Below, piece after piece: positions 7,792 to 13,644 of a DNA stretch of 14,243 nt (positions within the stretch are counted from its first letter, which is position 1; each line of letters starts with the position of its first letter). Location: positions 1-14,243 of the forward strand of contig QGUO01000038.1 in NCBI GenBank assembly GCA_003242495.1, written 5' to 3'. A program made the position numbers and the translations under genes. The notes beneath the pieces are model-generated. The model made no database searches and had not been told where the DNA came from. It saw only the letters and a program-made list of their open reading frames with translations. The stretch is from Pseudomonadota bacterium (GTDB lineage Bacteria; Pseudomonadota; Gammaproteobacteria; Steroidobacterales; Steroidobacteraceae).

Positions 7792-8164
7792 CGAGGGCTC
7801 CTGCCAACCCTGGAAAGCCAAGCGTAGCGAAATCCGCCGGTCGTGCAATACGCAGACTGGGCGGCATGGCGGACCGGCGTATACTGTCACGGCCGTTGCG
7901 GTCGGCATGTGGCGCGTACGCCTCAGCCTTCTCCGCGCTGGAGGTCGTGGCGATTCTGCGGAGCGACCCGCGGTGAGTGATGCTTGCGTCGGGCAGGCAG
8001 GTCGGGAACGATTTCGCGAGTACCTGTCCGCACGATGCCCGAGAGTCGGGGGTCCGGTCCTCGGTCGCTCGTAGGGAACGTCCGGCTCGTTCGTGAGCAC
8101 CCGCTCGGCTCATCTCACGCGATCATGCGCTTGACCGCCGGCCACTCGTACACAGGAGACATGG
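7792..8164. other. Divergent intergenic region between SDR and VOC genes
   Basis: These 373 bases carry no convincing gene; the open frame crossing them on the plus strand is continuous with an antisense frame of the SDR gene and lacks any recognisable protein. The region should contain promoters for both flanking genes. The only standout is TATACT at 7880-7885, noted separately. I see no tRNA, riboswitch or strong hairpin. Confidence 0.6.
7880..7885 (+). promoter_or_regulatory. Candidate -10 box TATACT
   Basis: TATACT matches five of six bases of the sigma-70 -10 consensus in a GC-rich gap. No good -35 is visible 16-18 bases upstream, and the box would leave a leader of about 270 bases before the VOC gene. 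The core GTATAC is palindromic, so it could also serve the divergent SDR gene. Confidence 0.2.
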
Positions 8165-8581
8165 ATGGATGCTCGCATCACTGTGGTGACCCTCGGTGTC
8201 GACGATCTGGAGCGGTCGTTGCGTTTCTATCGGGATGGTTTGGGCTTTCCCACCGAGGGCATCGTCGGCCAGGAGTACGAGCACGGCGCCGTCGTGTTCA
8301 TCCAGCTTCAACCGGGCTTGCGCCTCGCGCTATGGCCGCGAAAGAGCATCGGTCACGACACCGGGCTCGAGGTCGGACCGGCCAGCGCCACGGAGATGAC
8401 GCTCGGACACAATGTCGGTTCGCGGGCGGAGGTCGACGCCGTCATGGCGCAGGCAGCCATGGCCGGCGCCACCATCGTCAAGCCCGCCCACGAGACCTTC
8501 TGGGGCGGCTACTCGGGTTACTTCCAGGACCCCGACGGACATCTTTGGGAAATCGTCTGGAATCCGCAGTGGTCTGAATGA
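8165..8581 (+). CDS. VOC family (glyoxalase/bleomycin-resistance fold) protein
   Basis: A 138-residue protein of the vicinal-oxygen-chelate superfamily, which covers metal-dependent lyases, dioxygenases and antibiotic-binding proteins. The pattern 'ITVVTLGVDDLERSLRFYRDGLGF' (5-28) is the first beta-alpha module, and 'GGYSGYFQDPDGHLWEIVWNP' (114-134) is the last, with Glu129 at the usual metal-ligand position. The early position that is often a histidine metal ligand is Val8/Thr9 here, so the metal site may be altered or absent, which makes an enzymatic role uncertain. The ATG at 8165 has AGGAG six bases upstream; an overlapping ATG at 8161 is in another frame. It lies 98 bases before the PaiB-type gene on the same strand. 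The substrate cannot be inferred. Confidence 0.88.
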   Translation: MDARITVVTLGVDDLERSLRFYRDGLGFPTEGIVGQEYEHGAVVFIQLQPGLRLALWPRKSIGHDTGLEVGPASATEMTLGHNVGSRAEVDAVMAQAAMAGATIVKPAHETFWGGYSGYFQDPDGHLWEIVWNPQWSE

Positions 8582-8596
8582 GTGCGCGAGTGCCGA

Positions 8597-8616
8597 GCCG
8601 AACGTGCGGGTTCGGC
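8597..8616 (+). terminator. Hairpin after the VOC gene
   Basis: Perfect 7-bp arms GCCGAAC (8597-8603) and GTTCGGC (8610-8616) enclose a 6-base loop, 16 bases after the VOC stop codon. There is no T-run after it, so it may be a weak terminator, an RNA-stabilising stem, or chance. Confidence 0.35.
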
Positions 8617-8679
8617 GATACGTTCGAAACCCACCCGGCCGCCGTGCATCGTGTGAGTGTGCGTTGAAGGGGATCGCTC

Positions 8680-9330
8680 ATGTACACGCCGACCTATACA
8701 CAGGAATCCGATCGCGCCGTGCTGCACGCCTTGATCCGCGCGCATCCGCTGGGCACGTGGGTCACGCAGGGCGATGGCGAGCTCATCGTGAATCACGTGC
8801 CGTTCCTGCTCGACGCGTCGCACGGCGAGCATGGCATGCTGATGGGGCACGTGGCGCGCGCCAATCGTGTGTGGCGCGACTTCTCTCGTGGGGTGGATTC
8901 CGTGGTCGTCTTTCAGGGACCCGAGGCGTACATCACGCCTTCCTGGTATCCGAGCAAGCACGCGACGGGCAAGGCCGTGCCGACCTGGAACTATGTCGTG
9001 GTCCATGCGCACGGGCTGCCGCGGGCGATCGAGGACAAGACATGGCTGGCGGAGCACGTTCGCCGGCTGACGGCGGTGCACGAGGCCGACCAGGCGCTGC
9101 CGTGGCAGGTCTCCGATGCACCTGAGGACTTCATCGACCGGCTGCTCGACGGCATCGTCGGCATCGAGATCCCGATCACCAAGCTGGTCGGCAAGTGGAA
9201 GGTCAGTCAGAACCGCCCCGAGCCGGACCGGCGTGGTGTGGTCGCCGGCCTCCTGGCACGCAACGAGCCGGGCGCCAGCGCCATGGCCGCCGCCGTGCAA
9301 AGCCGGATCGAGCCGCACGCCGATCGATGA
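8680..9330 (+). CDS. paiB: FMN-binding negative transcriptional regulator, PaiB family
   Basis: A 216-residue protein of the PaiB family, a split-barrel flavin-binding fold related to pyridoxamine-phosphate oxidases. In Bacillus subtilis PaiB acts with PaiA in repression of sporulation and protease genes; in most other bacteria the function is untested. Diagnostic stretches are 'VNHVPFLLD' (37-45), 'GPEAYITPSWYPSK' (80-93), 'VPTWNYVVVHAHG' (100-112) and 'ITKLVGKWKVSQNRP' (166-180), and the length is normal. The start at 8680 has GAAGG about nine bases upstream. There is no PaiA acetyltransferase next to it. It converges on fhs, with a strong hairpin in the 210-base gap. Confidence 0.92.
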   Translation: MYTPTYTQESDRAVLHALIRAHPLGTWVTQGDGELIVNHVPFLLDASHGEHGMLMGHVARANRVWRDFSRGVDSVVVFQGPEAYITPSWYPSKHATGKAVPTWNYVVVHAHGLPRAIEDKTWLAEHVRRLTAVHEADQALPWQVSDAPEDFIDRLLDGIVGIEIPITKLVGKWKVSQNRPEPDRRGVVAGLLARNEPGASAMAAAVQSRIEPHADR

Positions 9331-9540
9331 GCGTCTTGTCTGGGCGAATGCCCATCTGACCGGCACGCTCGTCGTCGCGTCGTTCATCTACGCTGCGGGC
9401 ATGCCCGCGCCGCTGCACGAGGCGCCGTTCGGTCGCCGCAGCCGAGGCCGAGTGCGCGTGGCGCAGCGCGCCGGCCGTCGAATCGATGTATGAGGCAAGG
9501 AAGGGTGCTCTTGCGAGCACCCTCCCTCGCCGCTCGTCCG
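9331..9540. other. Convergent intergenic region between PaiB-type gene and fhs
   Basis: This 210-base gap has no supported gene. It contains a 14-bp palindrome GCGGGCATGCCCGC (9395-9408) and, next to the fhs stop codon, the hairpin listed separately. Open frames across it are extensions of shadows of the neighbouring genes. Confidence 0.5.
9494..9531 (-). terminator. Hairpin terminator-like structure at the end of fhs
   Basis: A perfect 8-bp stem, GGGTGCTC (9503-9510) and GAGCACCC (9515-9522), closes a TTGC loop and extends outward with further pairs (GGA with TCC-side bases, GGC with GCC) interrupted by mismatches. It begins about ten bases after the fhs stop codon (minus strand). The bases following it on the minus strand (TTCCTTGCC) are only moderately T-rich. 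It could serve both convergent genes. Confidence 0.65.
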
Positions 9541-11214
9541 TCAGAACAATCCTTCGACCTGCAGCTGCTCGTTGAGGCGGATCTTGGCGGCGGCCGGCAC
9601 CCTCGGCAGGCCCGGCATGGTCATGATCTCGCCGCACACCGCCACGACGAACTCCGCGCCGGCGGCGAGGCGCACTTCGCGGATCGGCACCACGTGGTCC
9701 GACGGGGCACCCTTGAGGGTCGGATCCGTCGAGAAGCTGTACTGCGTCTTGGCGATGCACACCGGCAAGTGGCCGAAGCCCTGCTCCTGGAACTCGCGGA
9801 ACTGGTCGCGCACCTTCTGGTCCGCGGTGATGTCCCGCGCGCCGTACAGCGTCTGCGCGATGGTGCGGACCTTGTCCCACAGCGGCATGTCATCCGGGTA
9901 GAGCAGGCGCAGCTCGGGCGTCGGGCCCTCGGTGAGCCGCACGACCTCGCGCGCCAGCGCCTCGGCGCCCTTGCCACCCTCGGCCCAGTGGTTGCACTCG
10001 ATGGCCTCCACGCCCACTTCTGCGCAGAGCTCGCGCACCAGATCGCGCTCGGCATCGGTGTCGCTGGTGAAGCGGTTGATGGCGACCACCGCCGGCAAGC
10101 CGAACTTGCCGACGTTCTCCACGTGCCGCGCCAGGTTGGAGAAGCCCTCGCGCAGCGCCTTGAGATCCTCCTTGCCGAGATCTTCCTTGGCGACGCCGCC
10201 ATGCATCTTGAGCGCGCGGATGGTGGCCACGATGACCGCCGCCGCGGGCTTCAGGCCAGCCTTGCGGCACTTGATGTCGAAGAACTTCTCGGCGCCCAGG
10301 TCTGCGCCGAAGCCGGCCTCGGTAATGACGTAATCACCGAGCTTCAGGGCCGTCTTGGTGGCCATCACCGAGTTGCAGCCGTGCGCGATGTTGGCGAACG
10401 GTCCGCCGTGCACGAACGCCGGATTGCCCTCGAGCGTCTGCACCAGGTTCGGCAGGATGTCGTCCTTGAGGAGCACGGTCATGGCGCCTTCGGCCTGCAG
10501 GTCGCGGGCGTAGATCGGCTTACGGTCGCGCGTGCGCCCAACGATGATGTTGCCGAGTCGCTTGGTGAGATCCGCATGGCTGGTGGCGAGGCAGAAGATC
10601 GCCATCACCTCGGAGGCCACCGTGATGTCGAAGCCGTCCTCGCGGGGGAAGCCGTTGCCCGGGCCGCCGAGGGAATTGACGATGGAGCGCAGGGCGCGAT
10701 CGTTCATGTCGAGCACGCGCTTCCAGGAGATGCGCCGGGCATCGATCTGCAGCTCGTTGCCCCAATAGATGTGGTTGTCGAGCATCGCCGACAGCAGGTT
10801 GTGGGCGGAGGTGATGGCGTGGAAGTCGCCCGTGAAGTGCAGGTTGATGTCCTCCATCGGCGAGACCTGCGCCCAGCCGCCGCCGGCGGCGCCGCCCTTC
10901 ATGCCGAAGCAGGGCCCGAGGCTCGGCTCGCGCAGGCAGATCACGGTCTTCTTGCCGATGCGGTTGAGGCCGTCGCCGAGGCCCACGGTGGTCGTGGTCT
11001 TGCCCTCGCCCGCCGGGGTCGGGGTCATGGCGGTGACCAGGATCAGCTTGCCGTCGGGACGATCCTCCAGCTGGCGCACAAAATCCAGCGAAATCTTGGC
11101 CTTATATGGGCCGTACTGAAGCAGGTGCTGCCGCTCGATGCCGAGCTTGGCACCCACCTCCTCGATCGGCTTCAAGGTAACTTCTCGTTCGATCTCGATA
11201 TCGCTCTTGTGCAT
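9541..11214 (-). CDS. fhs: Formate-tetrahydrofolate ligase (formyltetrahydrofolate synthetase)
   Basis: A 557-residue cytoplasmic enzyme joining formate to tetrahydrofolate with ATP to give 10-formyl-tetrahydrofolate, for purine synthesis, initiator-tRNA formylation or one-carbon assimilation. The length is normal for the family. The P-loop region 'TPTPAGEGKTTTT' (64-76) and the family signature 'REPSLGPCFGMKGGAAGGG' (95-113) are intact, followed by 'INLHFTGDFHAITSAHNLLSA' (123-143). Downstream blocks such as 'FANIAHGCNSV' are also well preserved, so the gene appears functional. The ATG at 11214 has GAGGAAGG just upstream. No folD, fchA or formate dehydrogenase gene adjoins it, so it stands as a single-gene unit with its own hairpin end. 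Confidence 0.97.
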   Translation of the reverse strand: MHKSDIEIEREVTLKPIEEVGAKLGIERQHLLQYGPYKAKISLDFVRQLEDRPDGKLILVTAMTPTPAGEGKTTTTVGLGDGLNRIGKKTVICLREPSLGPCFGMKGGAAGGGWAQVSPMEDINLHFTGDFHAITSAHNLLSAMLDNHIYWGNELQIDARRISWKRVLDMNDRALRSIVNSLGGPGNGFPREDGFDITVASEVMAIFCLATSHADLTKRLGNIIVGRTRDRKPIYARDLQAEGAMTVLLKDDILPNLVQTLEGNPAFVHGGPFANIAHGCNSVMATKTALKLGDYVITEAGFGADLGAEKFFDIKCRKAGLKPAAAVIVATIRALKMHGGVAKEDLGKEDLKALREGFSNLARHVENVGKFGLPAVVAINRFTSDTDAERDLVRELCAEVGVEAIECNHWAEGGKGAEALAREVVRLTEGPTPELRLLYPDDMPLWDKVRTIAQTLYGARDITADQKVRDQFREFQEQGFGHLPVCIAKTQYSFSTDPTLKGAPSDHVVPIREVRLAAGAEFVVAVCGEIMTMPGLPRVPAAAKIRLNEQLQVEGLF

Positions 11215-11530
11215 GGACCCTTCCTCAACAGGAGAACCGTCCGCTCGCGGCCGCAGTGGCCCGGTGGGCAGATTGCCGGATAAAACAGAACAGTTTACCG
11301 GTCCGGCCGGGAAGCCGAAACCAGCGTGATTCTGAGATGCCTTCTATACGTGCCCACTCGGTGGGATCGCAAGCGGAGTGTGGCCACAGCGGCCCGACGG
11401 GCGGGGTATCGAGGGTGTCCAGTTCAGGCAATCCCCCGCGCATCGCAGGTTCGGCGTTCATGAGCGGACGTATGCCGCATCGTCGTCCGGCCTGAGGATA
11501 GACTCGAGCATCGGTTGCGGACGATGGGCC
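11215..11530. other. Divergent intergenic region between fhs and the CPCC gene
   Basis: These 316 bases should include the fhs promoter and leader. I see no supported gene; a 78-residue minus-strand frame here (11225-11461) lacks family features. A hairpin is possible at 11276-11301: CCGG-A-TAAA pairs with TTTACCGG around a 9-base AT-rich loop, about 60-85 bases before the fhs start. Its AT-rich centre is unusual in this GC-rich window and may mark an operator or promoter. I looked for a ZTP or tetrahydrofolate riboswitch and did not find their conserved cores. Confidence 0.5.
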
Positions 11531-11722
11531 ATGACGGCAGAACGCCTGCCTTGTCCATGCTGTGGATCGCGCGTGCTGAGCGAGGCCGGCGCCTACGAGA
11601 TATGCGAGGCATGCAATTGGGAGGATGACCCCGTGCAGGCAGCCGATCCCCGTTACGCCGGTGGAGCCAATGAGATGAGCCTGGACCAGGCTCGCAGGCG
11701 GTGGCGAGAACGCGCAGAGTGA
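11531..11722 (+). CDS. CPCC family cysteine-rich small protein
   Basis: A 63-residue protein with the CPCC-family layout: 'CPCCGSRVL' (8-16), 'YEICEACNWEDD' (22-33), then 'GGANEMSLDQARRRW' (44-58). Four cysteines in two pairs (Cys8/Cys10-11 and Cys25/Cys28) suggest a small zinc-ribbon, which is inference from spacing. The family (Cys_rich_CPCC) has no established function that I know of. The frame is open upstream to 11378, but the ATG at 11531 puts the CPCC motif near the N-terminus as in other members; the ribosome binding site is weak. It lies 126 bases before the HAD gene on the same strand. Confidence 0.82.
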   Translation: MTAERLPCPCCGSRVLSEAGAYEICEACNWEDDPVQAADPRYAGGANEMSLDQARRRWRERAE

Positions 11723-11790
11723 CGGCGCGGCATCCTGAGCTGCAACCGTCCGCCCTGCACGCGGCGCCCTGGCTGGGTCGGGACACTCGG

Positions 11791-11819
11791 TTGCCCTGGA
11801 GTGTCCTGGCAGTTAACCT
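11791..11819 (+). promoter_or_regulatory. Weak sigma-70-like promoter candidate for the HAD gene
   Basis: TTGCCC (11791-11796) and TAACCT (11814-11819) are separated by exactly 17 bases. They match four and three of six consensus bases, including the most conserved -10 positions. This would start transcription only about 20-25 bases before the HAD ATG, which would fit the absence of a Shine-Dalgarno site. Low confidence. Confidence 0.2.
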
Positions 11820-11848
11820 CGTTTCCCCGGTTTCCCTGCCCGCACCGC

Positions 11849-12529
11849 ATGAAATATCGCGCCATTCTTTTCGATTTCGACGGTACGCTCGTTCCTTCCC
11901 TGCCGCTGTGGGCCAAGGCTTTTCAGGCCGCACTGCGCGGCCACGGCGTGGCGTTGACGGAGGAAGAAGTGATCCGTGCCTGCTTCTTCCGGGACTGGGC
12001 GGCGGTCGCCGCCGACCACGGGATCGCATCCGCGGATGAATTGCGTCTGGCGGTCGAGCGTGGTCTGCGCGAAGCGTTCCTGGACGCGACGCTGTTCCCG
12101 CTGGCGCGGGCGGTCATCGATCACTGTCGCGCGCATGGCCTGCAGACGGCGCTGGTGACATCCGCGCCGCGCAGCATGATCGACGAGGTGATTCCGCGGC
12201 TGGCGTTGGAGGATGCCTTCGATTTCCGGATCTGCGCCGATGATGTGGCCAACCACAAGCCGCATCCGGAGCCGGTGCTCACCGCGCTGGCGGCGCTCGA
12301 GCGCCAGCCACACGAGGCGATCATGATCGGCGACTCGCGTGCCGACATCCTGGCGGGCAAGGCGGCGGGGACTGCCACGGCGCTGTTCCTGCCCGAGGAG
12401 CACAGCCGCTTTCACTGTTTCGACACGTTGCGGGCCTGCGGTCCCGATCACGTGTTCGTCGACCACGCCGAGTTGCCGGCGCTGTTCGGCCTGCCGCAGC
12501 TCGGGCTGCGGCAGGCCGTCGATCTCTAG
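11849..12529 (+). CDS. HAD family hydrolase (phosphoglycolate phosphatase / beta-phosphoglucomutase-like)
   Basis: A 226-residue soluble HAD-superfamily phosphatase. Motif I is 'DFDGTL' (9-14, nucleophile Asp9 and acid Asp11), motif II 'TSAPR' (104-108), motif III Lys137 in 'ANHKPHPEP', and motif IV 'GDSRAD' (161-166). The helical cap between residues about 16 and 85 marks subfamily I. The substrate is unknown; small phosphorylated metabolites are usual. The ATG at 11849 is chosen because the core begins a few residues later, although the upstream bases are C/T-rich with no Shine-Dalgarno sequence. A GTG at 11801 is an in-frame alternative. The last residues, 'FGLPQLGLRQAVDL', are encoded by a perfect inverted repeat. 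Confidence 0.9.
   Translation: MKYRAILFDFDGTLVPSLPLWAKAFQAALRGHGVALTEEEVIRACFFRDWAAVAADHGIASADELRLAVERGLREAFLDATLFPLARAVIDHCRAHGLQTALVTSAPRSMIDEVIPRLALEDAFDFRICADDVANHKPHPEPVLTALAALERQPHEAIMIGDSRADILAGKAAGTATALFLPEEHSRFHCFDTLRACGPDHVFVDHAELPALFGLPQLGLRQAVDL
12488..12517. terminator. Perfect 13-bp inverted repeat inside the 3' end of the HAD gene
   Basis: Arms GGCCTGCCGCAGC (12488-12500) and GCTGCGGCAGGCC (12505-12517) pair perfectly around a TCGG loop, ending ten bases before the stop codon. It lies between two convergent genes, so it may act as a terminator for either direction, although no T-run follows directly; CGTCTTTC comes about 20 bases later on the plus strand. Confidence 0.6.
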
Positions 12530-12543
12530 CTAATCCTCGTCTT

Positions 12544-12741
12544 TCAACGACGCGCGCGACGCGCCAGGCGCTCGAGCTGTTCGTCGGTGACGCGCTGCTC
12601 GAGCGCGCCATCCACGGTCTGCCACGCCCAATGGCTCGGGCGGCGCTTGCCGCGCTCGTCGGTGTGCTCGTGGTCATGCAGGCCCGAGAGTCGCTCGGCT
12701 TCTTCGATCGTCAGCAGACGCTCGCTGGGAAATCGATGCAT
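12544..12741 (-). CDS. Small hypothetical protein, 65 residues
   Basis: A short, highly charged protein beginning MHRFPSERLLTIEEAERLSG, with a His/Asp/Glu-rich middle ('LHDHEHTDERGKRRPSHWAWQTVDG', 21-45) and a basic helical tail ('DEQLERLARRARR'). AGAGG lies about five bases before the ATG, which supports a real start. I do not recognise it. The first 20 residues could form an amphipathic helix, but there is no clear DNA-binding or export signal. It converges on the HAD gene with a 14-base gap and lies downstream of another unrecognised minus-strand gene. Confidence 0.5.
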   Translation of the reverse strand: MHRFPSERLLTIEEAERLSGLHDHEHTDERGKRRPSHWAWQTVDGALEQRVTDEQLERLARRARR

Positions 12742-12930
12742 GGCTTACCTCTGGTCATTGAGGAGATCGGTTTCGAGTATCGGGGCTTGGCGGCACGGCC
12801 TGAATCAGGCCGAGCCTGAATATGCCCAGGCATCGGGAATAAGCTCAGAAGACGCTGAAAACCGCCAGCCGGGTGCACACGCCGCGGCGGCGCTCCGGCC
12901 ACGGCCGCGCGTCCGCCCCATGTGGGGGTT
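12742..12930. other. Intergenic region with a 17-bp palindrome
   Basis: The 189-base gap between two minus-strand genes contains CGGCCTGAATCAGGCCG (12796-12812), 8-bp arms around a single central base. A partial copy of one arm follows at once (AGCCTGAAT, 12813-12821). The form suits a dimeric repressor site or an RNA stem. It lies 55 bases before the ATG of the 65-residue gene. Confidence 0.5.
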
Positions 12931-13401
12931 TCATGACGCGTTGGCAAGTTCCTCGGCGGATTCCGGCTGCTCGTCTTGACCCTGGTCTGGGATGTCGGTG
13001 GCGCAAGTCGCCCCGGCGATTGCCGGCGCCCGGGCCGGCAGCGGGCTCAACCTGGGCAGGGGATCGCCGTCGTGCAGGCGCTGACGGTTGATCTCGAGCC
13101 AACGTTCGATGTGCCGGCGGAAACGCTCGACCGCCCGTTCACGGAATACGACCAGCGCATGGCCATCGAACATCTGCTCCTCGGCCGGCGTCACGTGGTA
13201 CCACCACTGCAGTCTGTCGAGCTTCTCCCCGCTCAGATAGGGCAGCGTGATCGAAAAGCGCCGTCCTCGCCGGGTCGGCTCGGTCTCGGCGAACGCGAAG
13301 TAGTCTTCGAGCGCGCGTGGCAAGTCGATCAGGGGCATCCGAGCTCGTGACGTGGGCCAGTGATCCTCGGGATCATATCGACTATCCCGCGGGTGTGCCA
13401 T
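12931..13401 (-). CDS. Hypothetical protein, 156 residues
   Basis: A soluble, charged protein that I do not recognise. The middle carries aromatic and helical content typical of a folded domain: 'LEDYFAFAETEPTRRGRRFSIT' (31-52), 'LDRLQWWYHVTPAEEQMFDGHALVVFRERAVERFRRHIERWLEINRQR' region (61-108), then a Pro/Ala-rich, acidic tail (about 114-156) that looks disordered. No signal peptide or membrane helix is visible. The start at 13401 is uncertain: GAGG is 12 bases upstream, and the Met at residue 22 (13338) is an alternative. It is the first gene of the minus-strand pair and is divergent from the methyltransferase. Confidence 0.6.
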   Translation of the reverse strand: MAHPRDSRYDPEDHWPTSRARMPLIDLPRALEDYFAFAETEPTRRGRRFSITLPYLSGEKLDRLQWWYHVTPAEEQMFDGHALVVFRERAVERFRRHIERWLEINRQRLHDGDPLPRLSPLPARAPAIAGATCATDIPDQGQDEQPESAEELANAS

Positions 13402-13565
13402 TCAGGCGACAGTTCCTCGGGAGGCGCGGCATGCCGGCGAAACTGGCGATGCCCCGATTGCGGGCGCAGGCGTGCCCCGCAAGGCTTGTCGAGGAAATAC
13501 CGGCCACGATAGGGTGCGCACCTCAGCGTTCCCGACCGGCCGCGGGCATCGGCCCATTGCCGCCA

Positions 13566-13591
13566 GGAACCGGTGTTTCTCGGTATTCGTT
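13566..13591 (+). promoter_or_regulatory. ECF-sigma-like promoter candidate, GGAAC-N17-CGTT
   Basis: GGAAC (13566-13570) and CGTT (13588-13591) are spaced by 17 bases. GGAAC is the -35 core of many extracytoplasmic-function sigma factors, and CGTT is a known -10 core, for example for EcfG in alphaproteobacteria. Transcription would start near 13600, about 45 bases before an export-signal-bearing gene. The match was found by inspection and is unsupported by data. Confidence 0.3.
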
Positions 13592-13594
13592 GCC

Positions 13595-13633
13595 CGAACC
13601 ATCGCCCTGAACCATCGCCCTGAACCGTCGCCG
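13595..13633 (+). repeat. Three tandem 13-bp repeats abutting the Shine-Dalgarno site
   Basis: The unit TGAACCATCGCCC is present as CGAACCATCGCCC (13595-13607), TGAACCATCGCCC (13608-13620) and TGAACCGTCGCCG (13621-13633), head to tail with no spacers. The last copy runs directly into the GAGGAAT of the ribosome binding site of the methyltransferase gene. Copy-number change by slippage, or binding of a regulator, could alter its expression. Confidence 0.85.
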
Positions 13634-13644
13634 GAGGAATTTCC

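Larger units (their letters stand above)
13402..13644. other. Divergent intergenic region upstream of the methyltransferase gene
   Basis: The 243-base gap holds the leader of the methyltransferase gene, with an ECF-like promoter, a 13-bp tandem repeat and a strong Shine-Dalgarno site in that order (the first two are listed separately). No coding gene is supported; short plus-strand frames here have no family features. Confidence 0.55.

Noticed and set aside
7907..8074. Small plus-strand protein in the SDR-VOC gap
   Set aside because: The frame continues from an antisense frame of the SDR gene, has no good ribosome binding site, and its sequence is Arg/Gly-rich without recognisable features.
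405..11214. A joint folate system made of the AbgT transporter and Fhs
   Set aside because: They are over 7 kb apart with unrelated genes on both strands between them. A shared theme of folate chemistry is not evidence of a system.
9490..11283. A 597-codon plus-strand open frame opposite fhs
   Set aside because: It is longer than fhs itself, but fhs is unmistakable. The antisense frame is rich in His, Arg, Ala and Asp repeats typical of the complement of high-GC codons, and has no family motifs.
11215..11340. Possible ZTP or tetrahydrofolate riboswitch ahead of fhs
   Set aside because: The conserved core sequences of these riboswitches, as I know them, are not present in the minus-strand leader.
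11225..11461. A 78-residue minus-strand frame upstream of fhs
   Set aside because: It overlaps the expected fhs leader, has no recognisable domain, and lacks a convincing ribosome binding site.
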